Below are positions 11,949-20,292 of a stretch of 64,000 bases of DNA, in pieces. Location of the stretch: contig NC_057924.1 of NCBI RefSeq assembly GCF_018873765.1, forward strand, positions 19,401,542-19,465,541. The letters run 5' to 3'. Made by a program: the position numbers and the translations under genes. This stretch comes from Telopea speciosissima. Lineage: Eukaryota > Streptophyta > Magnoliopsida > Proteales > Proteaceae. The notes below the pieces were generated by a model. The model made no database searches. It was not told where the DNA came from and saw nothing but the letters and a program-made list of their open reading frames with translations. Positions within the stretch are counted from its first letter, which is position 1; every line of letters begins with the position of its first letter.

Positions 11949-13561
11949 CTAATAGACAATGTCAAAAATGAAACCCAGGAGCTTGGACAACCAATGTTGT
12001 TGCTTCGGAGTCTGAATCACTTGGCTGGAGAGCTCATTCAAGCTACGCTGATCGGTTTTAATGGTGAATCGCCGTCCCAAGAGATATTGCTGCCACTTCA
12101 TTACAACCTGGGTGATGGCGTACATTTCGCGAACATATGTCGAGGCCGATTGCATTTGGGGTGATAACTTCTTACTAAAAAATGCCACAGGGTGGTGTTC
12201 TTGACTGAGAATGGCACCAATACCCACACCAGAAGTTCAACCATAAAGGGTAAGCTAAAATCAGGAAGACGCAAAACTAGTGCAGTAGTCATGGCAAACC
12301 ACAGAGCTTCAAAGGCCTGTTGAGCTGTATTACCCCATACAAAGGCGTCGCATTTCAGCAGATCAGTCATCGGCGCCGCTATTTGAGCATAACCACGCAC
12401 AAAGCGTCGATAGTACCCCGTGAGTCCTAAGAAGCCTCTGAGCTCTTTAAGGGACGTAGGGGGAGTCCAATGCATCACAACATCAATCTTTGATGGGTCC
12501 ATTTGGACTCCCTGTTCCGAAACAATATGCCCAAGGTATTCAATTTGCCGCTGCCCAAATGCACATTTGGATTGCATAGCGTATAGATTGTGAGCAGCTA
12601 GTGTGGATAAGACAGCATGTAAATGTTGGAGATGACTGTCCCAAGAAGAGCTGTAAACTAACAAATCATCAAAGAAAACCAATACGAAGCGGCACAAAAA
12701 TGGTTTAAAAATGTTGTTCATCATGGCCTGGAATGTGGGTGGAGCATTGGTGAGGCCAAAGGGCATCACCAAAAATTCAAAGTGACCGTCATGGGTGCGA
12801 AAAGCGGTCTTATGTTTATCCCCTGCTCAGATGTGAATCTGGTGATACCCTGATAAAAAATCCAGCTTTGAAAAATAGGTTGCTCCATGGAGCTCATCCA
12901 ATAATTCATCCACTGTAGGTATAGGAAAATGGTCCTTAACCGTCACTGCATTAAGTGCCCGATAATCAACACAAAACTGCCACGTGCCATCTTTCTTCTT
13001 GACCAAGAACACGGGTGAAGAGAAGGGACTAGTACTGGGCCTGATCACACCATCTGCAAGCATTTCGGCCACTAATTTCTCAATCTCACTTTTTTGGAAG
13101 TGAGGATACCGATAAGGGTGCACATTTACTAGTTGGGTGTCGGGGAGTAGGAGGATAGCATGGTCCTGTGGACGTGGTGGTGGTAGGGAGTGGGGAATGT
13201 CGAAGACAGTGGCGTGGTGTTGTAACAGAGAGTTGAGTGCGGCATTATCACAAACGGCTGGTGGAAGTGATAAGGGTTGAGTTTCCAAACAAAAAATAGC
13301 AGCTAAGGAGTTAGTATCGAATACTCTGCGCATATTATGATATTGAAGTGGGGGTGGAGCTAAGGTGGTGTCCCCCGTCAAGCAAACCTGCTCAGAGCCA
13401 TTATGGAACTCCAGTGCAGGGATACTATAGTCAAAGACCGCAAGACCCAACGTGGCTAACCATTGCACTCCAAGTACTAAATCAGCTCCAAATAGAGGCA
13501 GCACATAGGTGCCAATCTCAAAGGAGCGAGGGGGAACTGATACCTGTAATTGCTTGATCAT
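11949..13561 (-). pseudogene. Gypsy pol: reverse transcriptase and RNase H
   Basis: This piece copies element RNA to DNA. The reverse transcriptase has FCVDYRALN, FSKLDFLSGYHQIHI, VMPFGLTNAP and the catalytic FFDDLLVYS (about 12670). A TGA just after GYHQIHI (about 12826) sits where the family usually has Arg, consistent with CGA to TGA. RNase H follows (VGIGAILSQ, FFSKKL, TDQRSLNEL), but a frameshift near 12230 breaks the start of that domain. Another stop sits just before SGKEN at the RNase H/integrase boundary. Confidence 0.92.
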
Positions 13562-13570
13562 GCCTTCGCA

Positions 13571-13910
13571 CTACAGGCGAGTGCCGTTACCAACCATGAC
13601 GTTGACGCGCGGGGCCGCTTCAATTGGCAGGTTCAGGTGACGTGCTACACGACTCTGTATAAAATTATGCGTACTACTGCAGTCCACCAAGATTTGGATA
13701 GGAGAACCAACCAAATACCCTGTAAACCGGAGAGTAGAGGGGCTATTGCCGCCAATAAGGGAGTTGTATGAGAGCTCCGGAGAAGGCGCAACTTCCTGCA
13801 CAGCAGTGTCATGTATTTCGATGGCCACAAAGTCTTCTGTAGGATCAGCGGAGGGGGGTCCCTCATCTGGTTCAAGAAGAAACAGCATACGATTTTTGCA
13901 ACGATGGCCG
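13571..13910 (-). pseudogene. Gypsy protease with upstream zinc-knuckle remnant
   Basis: The aspartic protease that would mature the polyprotein carries the active-site region ILVDCSSTHNFI, where plant gypsy elements normally have D-S-G-S/A-T-H-N-F. The Ser-Gly is changed to Cys-Ser, so the site is probably inactive. Immediately upstream, a degenerate knuckle can be read as C-YN-Y-DE-stop-FTIGHRCKNR; the second Cys is Tyr and a TGA lies in it. Confidence 0.82.
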
Positions 13911-14154
13911 ATCGTGAATCACTCGTCGTAATTGTAGCAGAGTCCTCTATCACGTCGTTGCTGCATCTCGGCCGGGCGATAAGCACTTAATTGGAAAGCG
14001 CAAGGTTACCGGGGGGAAGAGCCAGGGGAGCGGCAAGAGCCAAAGCGAGAGGAACAGCCGGTACTGGAAGTGCAGCAGAGCCACGAGCAGCCTGAGGGCG
14101 ATGGTCAGACGACAAACGAAATAGAGGACGGCGAAGCTTGAGTAGTTTGGCCTC

Positions 14155-14595
14155 CTACAGGCGAGCGAGACTCACGGTGTGGGACATGGTAGTAGGCCGG
14201 AAGGCCATGACCTCTTTGCGAATATCTGGCCGTAAACCAGAGATAAAGCAGCTCACCAATAAGGATGCAGGAATTGCCGTCGTGCGGTTGGCCAAAGTCT
14301 CAAAGCGAGATTGGTATTCTGAGACGGTGGTAATCTGAGGCAATTTCACCAAAGAAGCCTGGGGATCATCGAATTCAGTGGGACCAAAACGAATCTCCAA
14401 AGCTCTGGTGAACTGCGTCCAAGTAGTGAATTGAGCTGATCGATATATCCATTGAAACCATTGTAAAGCTTCATCGTCCATGTGAAAGGAAGAGATCAGC
14501 AAACGCTGGTCATCTGGAGTACGATGATAATCAAAGCGCTCGGCCTTAAATATCCATCCTATTGGATCTATACCTGCAAAACGTGGAAACTCCAA
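14155..14595 (-). pseudogene. Gypsy gag core
   Basis: The 146-codon open stretch begins FPRFAGIDPIGWI, then WFQWIYRSAQFTTW, FGPTEFDDPQASLVKL and SGLRPDIRKEV. This is the standard retrotransposon gag (capsid) pattern of Ty3/gypsy elements. The upstream part (to about 14885) is open in other frames, and the continuation to the zinc knuckle (14150-13920) is also frameshifted. Confidence 0.88.
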
Positions 14596-14915
14596 GCGAA
14601 CGGTACGTCCTTGGATCTGAGGAGCAGGAGCTGGATCGGTAATGACTGGTGCACCGGGAATGGGAAGAATACCAAGACGGAGATCAGGTGTAGCTGGAGC
14701 GAGGTGAAAGACCTAGTCCAACTGACCGGTAAGAAGAACCAGCTGAGTGGAGATATCAGTGATCGTCGTCTACTGGCCAGCAAAGGTCGTGCGCAATTCT
14801 TGAAGAACTTCATCATGAGTGGTGGCGCGCTCCTAGAGTGCCCTGACAGATTCATCCAGTTGACGTAGTATGTCCCTTCAGCCATATTGGAAAGACCGGG
14901 AACAGGTCAGACCAA

Positions 14916-15329
14916 TGATAGCAACTAATAGCGAAGGAAGAGAGAATTGAGGATGAAGATAGGGAGAAGAAGAAGAGGAAGGAGAAGGAGACGAAGAAGC
15001 AGAAGAAGAAGAGAAAGAGAAGAGAGCAGAGAGGAGTGGAGTTAATTATTTTTTTTTTTCATATCAAAGGTAATCATTACACTTATATACCTTGTGAGAG
15101 GAAAAAACTGAAACTACGTTTACTAACAAACTGTGGTCCCCTAACACTTCACATCTCAACTGGTTGAGTGGTACATGTCTTATTTTATTACACATAATCA
15201 CATAAAGCTACAGGGCGTTGAGTTTGCCTAACGGATCGACGCACAGGAGCTCCCAGTGAACAACGCATGGGATCTGATGGCACATTGGCTGCTGAGGTGG
15301 CATCGAGGGACCCATTGTGATCCATATCA
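14916..15329 (-). repeat. Gypsy 5' LTR
   Basis: The second copy of the 9996-10407 repeat, with the same TG...CA ends. Just left of it (14890-14915), where the primer-binding site should lie in this orientation, the sequence reads TTGGTCTGACCTG on the reverse strand. I cannot match this confidently to a tRNA. Confidence 0.93.
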
Positions 15330-15334
15330 ACTGC
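15330..15334. repeat. Target-site duplication of the gypsy element, right (ACTGC)
   Basis: Pairs with ACCGC at 9991-9995 with one mismatch. The LINE2 endonuclease frame (LIAVPFQG) stops exactly here and resumes on the other side of the gypsy element. Confidence 0.8.
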
Positions 15335-15838
15335 CCTTGAAAAGGCACGGCGATCAAAGAACAAGAGTCAACCAAAGCTTGAAAATCCGCCGCGGAGCCC
15401 AAATTAAACCTACCAGGACTTCTTTTTTCTTTGGAAGTTAAAGTCACACTGAAGTCACCAACAACTAACCAAGCATTTAGGCTAAGAGAAACTGCAGCAA
15501 GATCAAGCCAAAGCTCCCATCTCCTTGCTTGAAAGCAACTAGCATGCACAAATGAAACCCACAAGTTCTGCCCCTTCCAAATAACTGAAATCGTGATATG
15601 TTGATCAGACTGAACAACAATCATAGGTCGCTGAATTTGAAGCTTCCAAATAACCCATAAATTAGGAACCGAATCAGATCTCAAGTTGGGAATGAAATCA
15701 ACAGCATATCTCCTTCAATTGAAGAAAATCCCGGGAATTTATTCAAATCAAATTTTGGCTCCGCCAAGCACACTAAATATGGAGAGTGCTCCTTCAAAAC
15801 CAAATCTAAGGCGCTCCTACCACTAGCCTTCCCTCTAC
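15335..15838 (-). pseudogene. LINE2 ORF2, N-terminal endonuclease part
   Basis: The translation runs GRGKASGRSALDLV, LVCLAEPKFDLNKF, then after a frame change SVPNLWVIWKLQIQRP, WVSFVHASCFQARRW, VVGDFSVTL and LIAVPFQG. It lines up segment by segment with the LINE1 endonuclease (for example NLWIIWKMEMARPF and VTGDFNNA). It is cut off by the gypsy insertion. Confidence 0.85.
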
Positions 15839-15854
15839 CACTTAGTTTGATTTT
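15839..15854. repeat. LINE2 target-site duplication, right copy
   Basis: CACTTAGTTTGATTTT, identical to 6202-6217. It marks the 5' truncation point of LINE2. Confidence 0.88.
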
Positions 15855-16235
15855 GTATTTCACATGTAATTGGGAAAAAACCAACAACTCACAAAGAGGT
15901 CATATCTTCGCTTGGCAGTATTGAATGTAGGATTCCTATTGGGATTCAGACTCTATATCATATGTGGCCTTAGTGCCCGTTTGATAACACTCCAATAAAC
16001 TAATTTTTTGGCATTTTTCTGCTCTAAGGAACGGAAAAACACCCCAAATAGTTTTTGATAAACTTGTTTCATTTCTACTGTTTCTTGAAATAGAAAATAA
16101 ATTAATGGGCCAAGAAACAGGTTTGAAGAAACAAGTTTCACTTGTTTTTTTGTTGCTTGAAATAAATCGAATGAAACTGTGCCTGATAATTCTATCAACT
16201 CCAACTCAAGAGACCTTGTGCTCTCTCATCGTTAT
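15855..16235. other. Non-coding, AT-rich; possible MITE
   Basis: No coding sequence. The stretch at about 15970-16200 has features often seen in hAT-derived MITEs (GTGCCCGTTTGATAAC at the left, repeated AAACAAGTTT/CTTGTTTC words in both orientations). I could not match clean terminal inverted repeats, so this remains a suggestion. Confidence 0.25.
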
Positions 16236-16239
16236 CCAA

Positions 16240-17093
16240 CCTTGCAGTATAATGCTCCATTAAGGACTCGGGTCCTTTGCACTTCTTCTTAGGGGTTGAG
16301 GCTCTCCCACACTCCAAGGGCCTCTTACTCTCTCAATCATGTTATACACATGACTTATTGGACCGATCTGGTATGATAGACTGCAAGAGTGTTCTTACAC
16401 CAATGGCCACTACGATCCCTACTTCTGATTCAGGGGTTGCTCCAATGGCCGACCCCACTAAATACCGTTCCATCGTTGGGGCTCTTCAATACATTACCCT
16501 CACACGCCCTGATGTGTCATTTGCTGTGGATCAGATATGTCAATTTATGCAGTCCCTCACTAAAGCCCATTGGGCCCTTATCAAGTGGATTCTACGATAT
16601 CTTAAGCATATTGCTTTTATGGGCTCCTTATTGGGCGGTCTTCCACTCTCATGGTTCAAGCCTTTTCAGATGTCGACTTGGCTGGGGATACTACTGATAA
16701 AAAGTCCATTGGGGGTTATGCAATGTTTTTGGGAACCAATCTTATCTCTTGGGCCTTCAAGAAATAGAAGACAGTAGCCCATTCTCCACCGAAACTGAGT
16801 ATAAAGCTTTAGCCAATCCTGCTGCCAAAAGTATTTGGCTTGAGTCTCTTTTTCACGAGCTTGGGTTCCCTATGCGTGCCCCTTCTATAATATGGTGTGA
16901 TAACAATGGGGCCAAGCATGTGGAGATTAAATTTCACTTTGTCTGTGATAAGGTCTCCAAGAAGCAACTATTAAGAGTTTGCAGTACATGATCAGCTTGT
17001 CAACGTCCTAATGGAGGCCCTACCTACTGCCTAGTTCCAGTTTATGCGTGATAAGTTGAAGGTCTATTTCCAACGTCCTTCCACTTAAGGGGG
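16240..17093 (+). pseudogene. Copia F: 3' end of pol (reverse transcriptase tail and RNase H)
   Basis: The Ty1/copia order is seen: FFLGVEALPHSKGLLLSQ, YRSIVGALQYITLTRPDVSFAVDQICQFM, the RNase H segment FSTETEYKALANPAAKSIWLESL, IIWCDNNGAKH, and a terminal region ending in the polypurine tract AAGGGGG just before 17094. Frames change at least twice. The upstream gag, protease, integrase and most of the reverse transcriptase are absent. Confidence 0.85.
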
Positions 17094-17181
17094 TGTATTA
17101 GACGATATCATTATACCACTCAAAGTGGGATACACATATCATCACATACGGTATCCACAAGTCTTCTTCTCTCACTCTTTG
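17094..17181 (+). repeat. Start of Copia F 3' LTR
   Basis: The LTR starts TGTATTAGACGATATC directly after the polypurine tract and is cut at 17181 by the 3' end of LINE3. A copia-like LTR end lies at about 18900-19062, on the far side of LINE3, and is probably its continuation. Confidence 0.6.
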
Positions 17182-17591
17182 TTTTTTTGCTAAAGATCAG
17201 CAAGGTATGTATTAATAAGGGAAAAATATGTACAAGATCAGTAAATCCCCAACATGGGAAATCAAAAGCCAAAAAAAAAAAACACCATCTCCTCTTCGGT
17301 ATGGAGCCTTCGAGGAGTAGAACAATGATTAGAAAAAATACCCTAGGGCCCCACCTTCGGCATGGCCATCAGTAAGAACCCTAAAGCAACTAACTAATCC
17401 AAACCATAAAAGAGAAGATCAACTCTGAACAAATCAGAAGCGACTCTTTTCCTGCAGGTCCCATTCAATCTCATGATGAACAAAAGTAGGAGATTCTACC
17501 CAGCACTAAGAAACCTGAGTAATAGCAATCCTCTTGGCCAGAAGGTCTACAACTGTGTTAGCCTCTCTGTAACTATGGGTAATTTTCCATG

Positions 17592-18416
17592 TTATAACCT
17601 GAAGTATCTAGCTACACCATACCAATTTTGTTTGAACTTCCATGGAATATTACCGTTATTGATAGATGTAACCACAGCTTTAGAATCACACTCAATCCAA
17701 AGAAATTGTAGATTTTTTCCTCTTTCCATTTGAACACCAATAAAAAAAGCTGAAAACTCACCAAGAAAGTTTGTAGGGATCCCCAAACAGTGAGAAAAGC
17801 TACCCGTTGGATGACCCTGGGAGTTCCGAAGGACCCCTGCAGTACTTGAGTGATCAGGGTTTCCCAAGGAACAACCATCAATGTTGAGTTTTGTCCAAAT
17901 AATTTCTAGCTTCCTCCACAGGATTTCAATAATACAGTTGGGTTGTGCTTTCAGGAAAGAGGCTCCAATTTGACGTGCTATCACCAAATCTTGAAAAGAT
18001 CTAATTTTGCAATGCATGAAAGATGAAGCATCCTTGAGGTCGGATTTGATGATCCGCATAATAGTACTAGAGAGGTTACCTTGACCTTCAAAACACCTCA
18101 AGTTCAGCTCTTGGTAGACATGGAAAGGAACTAAGATGAACCCTGCTAGCCACACATTTGAAAGAGCAATCAATGCAACTTTATCCTTCCACCAAGTGTG
18201 CAAATCTATAATCGAATCTTTGTTTGGACACACCTTCTGGAACATAGAAAGAAAACCTTGCCACAACTGTAAAGAGAAAGGGCAGTCGCGAAAAATATGC
18301 CATTGAGATTCTAAAGCATGCAGGCATAGGCAGCAATGTGAGACTAAGGGTACACCTCTTTGAATAACCATATCGTCAGTCGGTAATTTTGCATGCATTA
18401 GACGCCAACCAAACAT
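17592..18416 (-). pseudogene. LINE3 ORF2 tail: zf-RVT and RNase H
   Basis: A 274-codon open stretch starting FGWRLMHAKLPTDD, with the Cys/His cluster SHCCLC...HIFRDCPFSLQLW, then the RNase H with LNIDGCSLGNP, the FLGEFSAFF segment (usually F-E-A-E) and WIECDSKAVV. The second acidic motif is altered, so catalysis is doubtful. It is the longest intact coding piece of LINE3. Confidence 0.88.
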
Positions 18417-18536
18417 AGACTGTCGTGGTTGTTAAAATTTAGCCCAAATCATGGACTGCCATGATATTCTGTTTGCAGCCGTTCTAAGGCCTTCCCAGGC
18501 TGATTTCACCATGAAATTTCCCAGCTTAGATAAAGT

Positions 18537-18666
18537 CCAAACTCTTATATCATTCACTTGGGTCGATGGAAGAGTTATGGCTGACGCTTCAGTTAAAATC
18601 TCCAAACTCTTATATCATTCACTTGGGTCGATGGAAGAGTTATGGCTGACGCTTCAGTAAAAATCT
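18537..18666. repeat. 65-bp perfect-phase tandem duplication
   Basis: The units 18537-18601 and 18602-18666 both begin CCAAACTCTTATATC and differ at one base (GTTAAAATCT against GTAAAAATCT). They lie in LINE3 coding DNA and would add material to the zf-RVT region. A recent replication slippage is likely. Confidence 0.92.
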
Positions 18667-18899
18667 GTGCAAAAGGGTGAAGCAACTGAAGGAAAACACC
18701 AGTTTGAGTAAATAATAAAGCTAGCAAGGCGGGTGTCAAAAGACTTTAAGAACGAGATGTGGAGGCCAGATCCAACTGCAACAGAGCCTCCACCAAGCCA
18801 ATTATCATACTATCTGAGATCCATCTCCTATGATCCAGGATTCATGCTCCGAAACAAATGCCCACATTTTCTTAATTCCTAACCAAATAGATGACGAGG

Positions 18900-19075
18900 A
18901 ATTTTATTTTGTGTAACTGCTCTCCATCTCTTCTTATCTCTAAACTTTCTGTAATTAGATAGGACTCCTCTTCTACTATAATCTATATATGGCCTCTCTT
19001 ATTGAGAGAAGAACAATATCAATGAAACAATTCAACGTGATTTGATAGTCTCTAACGGTTTCATATCAGCACCAT
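18900..19075 (+). repeat. Copia-like LTR end followed by a degenerate primer-binding site
   Basis: A TATA-like CTATATATGG (18986), a leader with AACAATATCAATGAAACAA, and then CTAACGGTTTCATATCAGC, which resembles an LTR end followed by a mutated TGGTATCAGAGC primer-binding site. An ATGATGGCG start follows at about 19145, but no gag could be recognised. Confidence 0.45.
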
Positions 19076-19593
19076 CATTAAGAAACATTGACGTAAAAAA
19101 AGAGGGAAAAACCTAGAAACTCCATTCGTTATTGTGATTCAGAGATGATGGCGAGTACCAATCAAGCGGTGGATTTTTTCCATACAATGTTGAACGGTAT
19201 GCATAATTTCTACTTTATGTTTGTGATTCAGGAACGCATAGGCAAGATCTTAATGTTATTTGAGTGAATGAGGAATTTATTCCTACATTATTGATTTTCT
19301 GCCATTACTGACTAAAACACGAAAGCCAAACATGTAACCAAGAAATTAAAAAGATGGTCGCAGAGATTGACTGGAGTTGGATCGGGTGCCACTGATTCTG
19401 ATTCGAATTGGATGATTCACCTAATCAGATCCTTATTCCTTAAATAATGGACTTGAAAATGTATAGTTACTATAGTTAGATTTAGCAAACCTAATTGACT
19501 AAGACATGCAGTAAAATTTAATTTAGCAAATCCAATTGACTAAGACTTGTAGTATAATTAAATTTAGCAAATTGAAAAGGCATCTTTAATCAT
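19076..19593. other. Non-coding stretch with a 45-bp imperfect tandem repeat
   Basis: No gene is recognised. At about 19479-19570, an AT-rich unit containing ATTTAGCAAA and AATTGACTAAGAC occurs twice in tandem with a third partial copy. The stretch may be the internal region of the element whose LTR ends at about 19062. Confidence 0.5.
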
Positions 19594-19598
19594 ATTTT
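19594..19598. repeat. Copia A target-site duplication, left (ATTTT)
   Basis: Identical to ATTTT at 24213-24217, immediately outside the opposite LTR. Confidence 0.82.
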
Positions 19599-19816
19599 TG
19601 TTGGGTATATTCTATATACCTAATATATGTTCTAATATAAGTTTACTTGAATAAGGAATCAGGCTGTGGTGAGCCCCACTGGATAGAACCCATCTAACCT
19701 AAAATCGTAGTCTTTCCTATAACTACTAGCTGGAGGCAGCAACTTGTTTATTCCAAAGTTGATATGTAGGGTGTATTGCTTTAAGAAACCTTGTGCTTAA
19801 AGCCTAAACCCTAACA
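19599..19816 (+). repeat. Copia A 5' LTR
   Basis: Runs from TGTTGGGTATATTC to CCCTAACA, 218 bp, with the same length and ends as the 23995 and 38762 copies. The end carries a telo-box-like AAACCCTAA. Confidence 0.93.
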
Positions 19817-20099
19817 ATCTTAAAGCAATAAATTTTTTATTTTTCTTTCCTCGAACGTGCGTAACCTTTGGAATCACTGCTTTGGTTTTTTGGGTGATCG
19901 ACTTTGGCGTTCATCATTCACAATTTTGTTTGAGAGATCGGATTTGGATAATTGGCTTTGGTGATCTGTCGTTCACGGTTTTGGCTTTTGAAAGATCGGC
20001 TTCGGTTCTTATCTCCATTCACGGTTCTGGTGGAAAGAAAAACAATTTTTTTTTGTCAAAATCTTGATTTGAACGTTTGAAAAAAAATAAAAACGAAAG

Positions 20100-20285
20100 T
20101 TTGCAGGTTTCGGTTTTGGCCGAAAGCTTTTTATTTTTTCTTAGTCAAAGCTTTTGTATTTGATTGATTAAAAAAAAAAAAAAGCGGAAGTTTAGGTTTT
20201 GGTCAAAAGTCTTTTTTTCTTAGTCAAAGCTTTAATTAAAGCTTTTGTCTTTGGTTGATTAAAAAAAAAAAAAAAAAGAACTGCA
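20100..20285. repeat. Imperfect tandem repeats with poly(A) runs in the Copia A leader
   Basis: Two units of about 80-90 bp each contain GTTTTGG..AAAG, CTTAGTCAAAGCTTT, TTTGATTGATTA/TTTGGTTGATTA and a 13-17 bp A run. They lie between the 5' LTR and the coding part, in the place of gag. An inverted AGCTTTAATTAAAGCT sits in the second unit. Confidence 0.8.
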
Positions 20286-20292
20286 AATCTGG

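Larger units (their letters stand above)
9996..15329 (-). mobile_element. Ty3/gypsy chromovirus-type LTR retrotransposon
   Basis: A complete but decayed element in reverse orientation, 5334 bp long. LTRs of 412 and 414 bp bound gag, protease, reverse transcriptase, RNase H, integrase and a C-terminal chromodomain-like segment, in the Ty3/gypsy order. Roughly twenty differences separate the two LTRs by eye, so this is not a recent insertion. It lies inside the LINE2 endonuclease. Confidence 0.95.
6214..15838 (-). mobile_element. LINE2: 5'-truncated reverse LINE, split by a gypsy element
   Basis: Read from right to left the order is endonuclease (15838-15335), an interruption by a gypsy retrotransposon (9996-15329), then the rest of the endonuclease, reverse transcriptase, zf-RVT and RNase H (9990-6600), a 3' UTR and a short poly(A) (T run 6214-6221). 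The element is flanked by a perfect 16-bp direct repeat at 6202-6217 and 15839-15854. The 5' end starts within the endonuclease at the Gly-Arg-Gly-Lys corresponding to the first motif of LINE1 ORF2, so it was truncated on insertion. It belongs to the same broad lineage as LINE1. Confidence 0.92.
17182..18895 (-). mobile_element. LINE3: 5'-truncated reverse LINE
   Basis: The T run at 17182-17188 followed by GCTAAAGATCAG is the reverse complement of a 3' end like that of LINE1 (CTTTAGCAAAAAA). Reading leftwards from about 18895 gives GIKKMWAFV and SWIIGDG (tail of the reverse transcriptase region), then zf-RVT and RNase H. Only the 3' third of a LINE is present. It seems to sit inside a copia LTR. 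No convincing target duplication was found. Confidence 0.85.
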
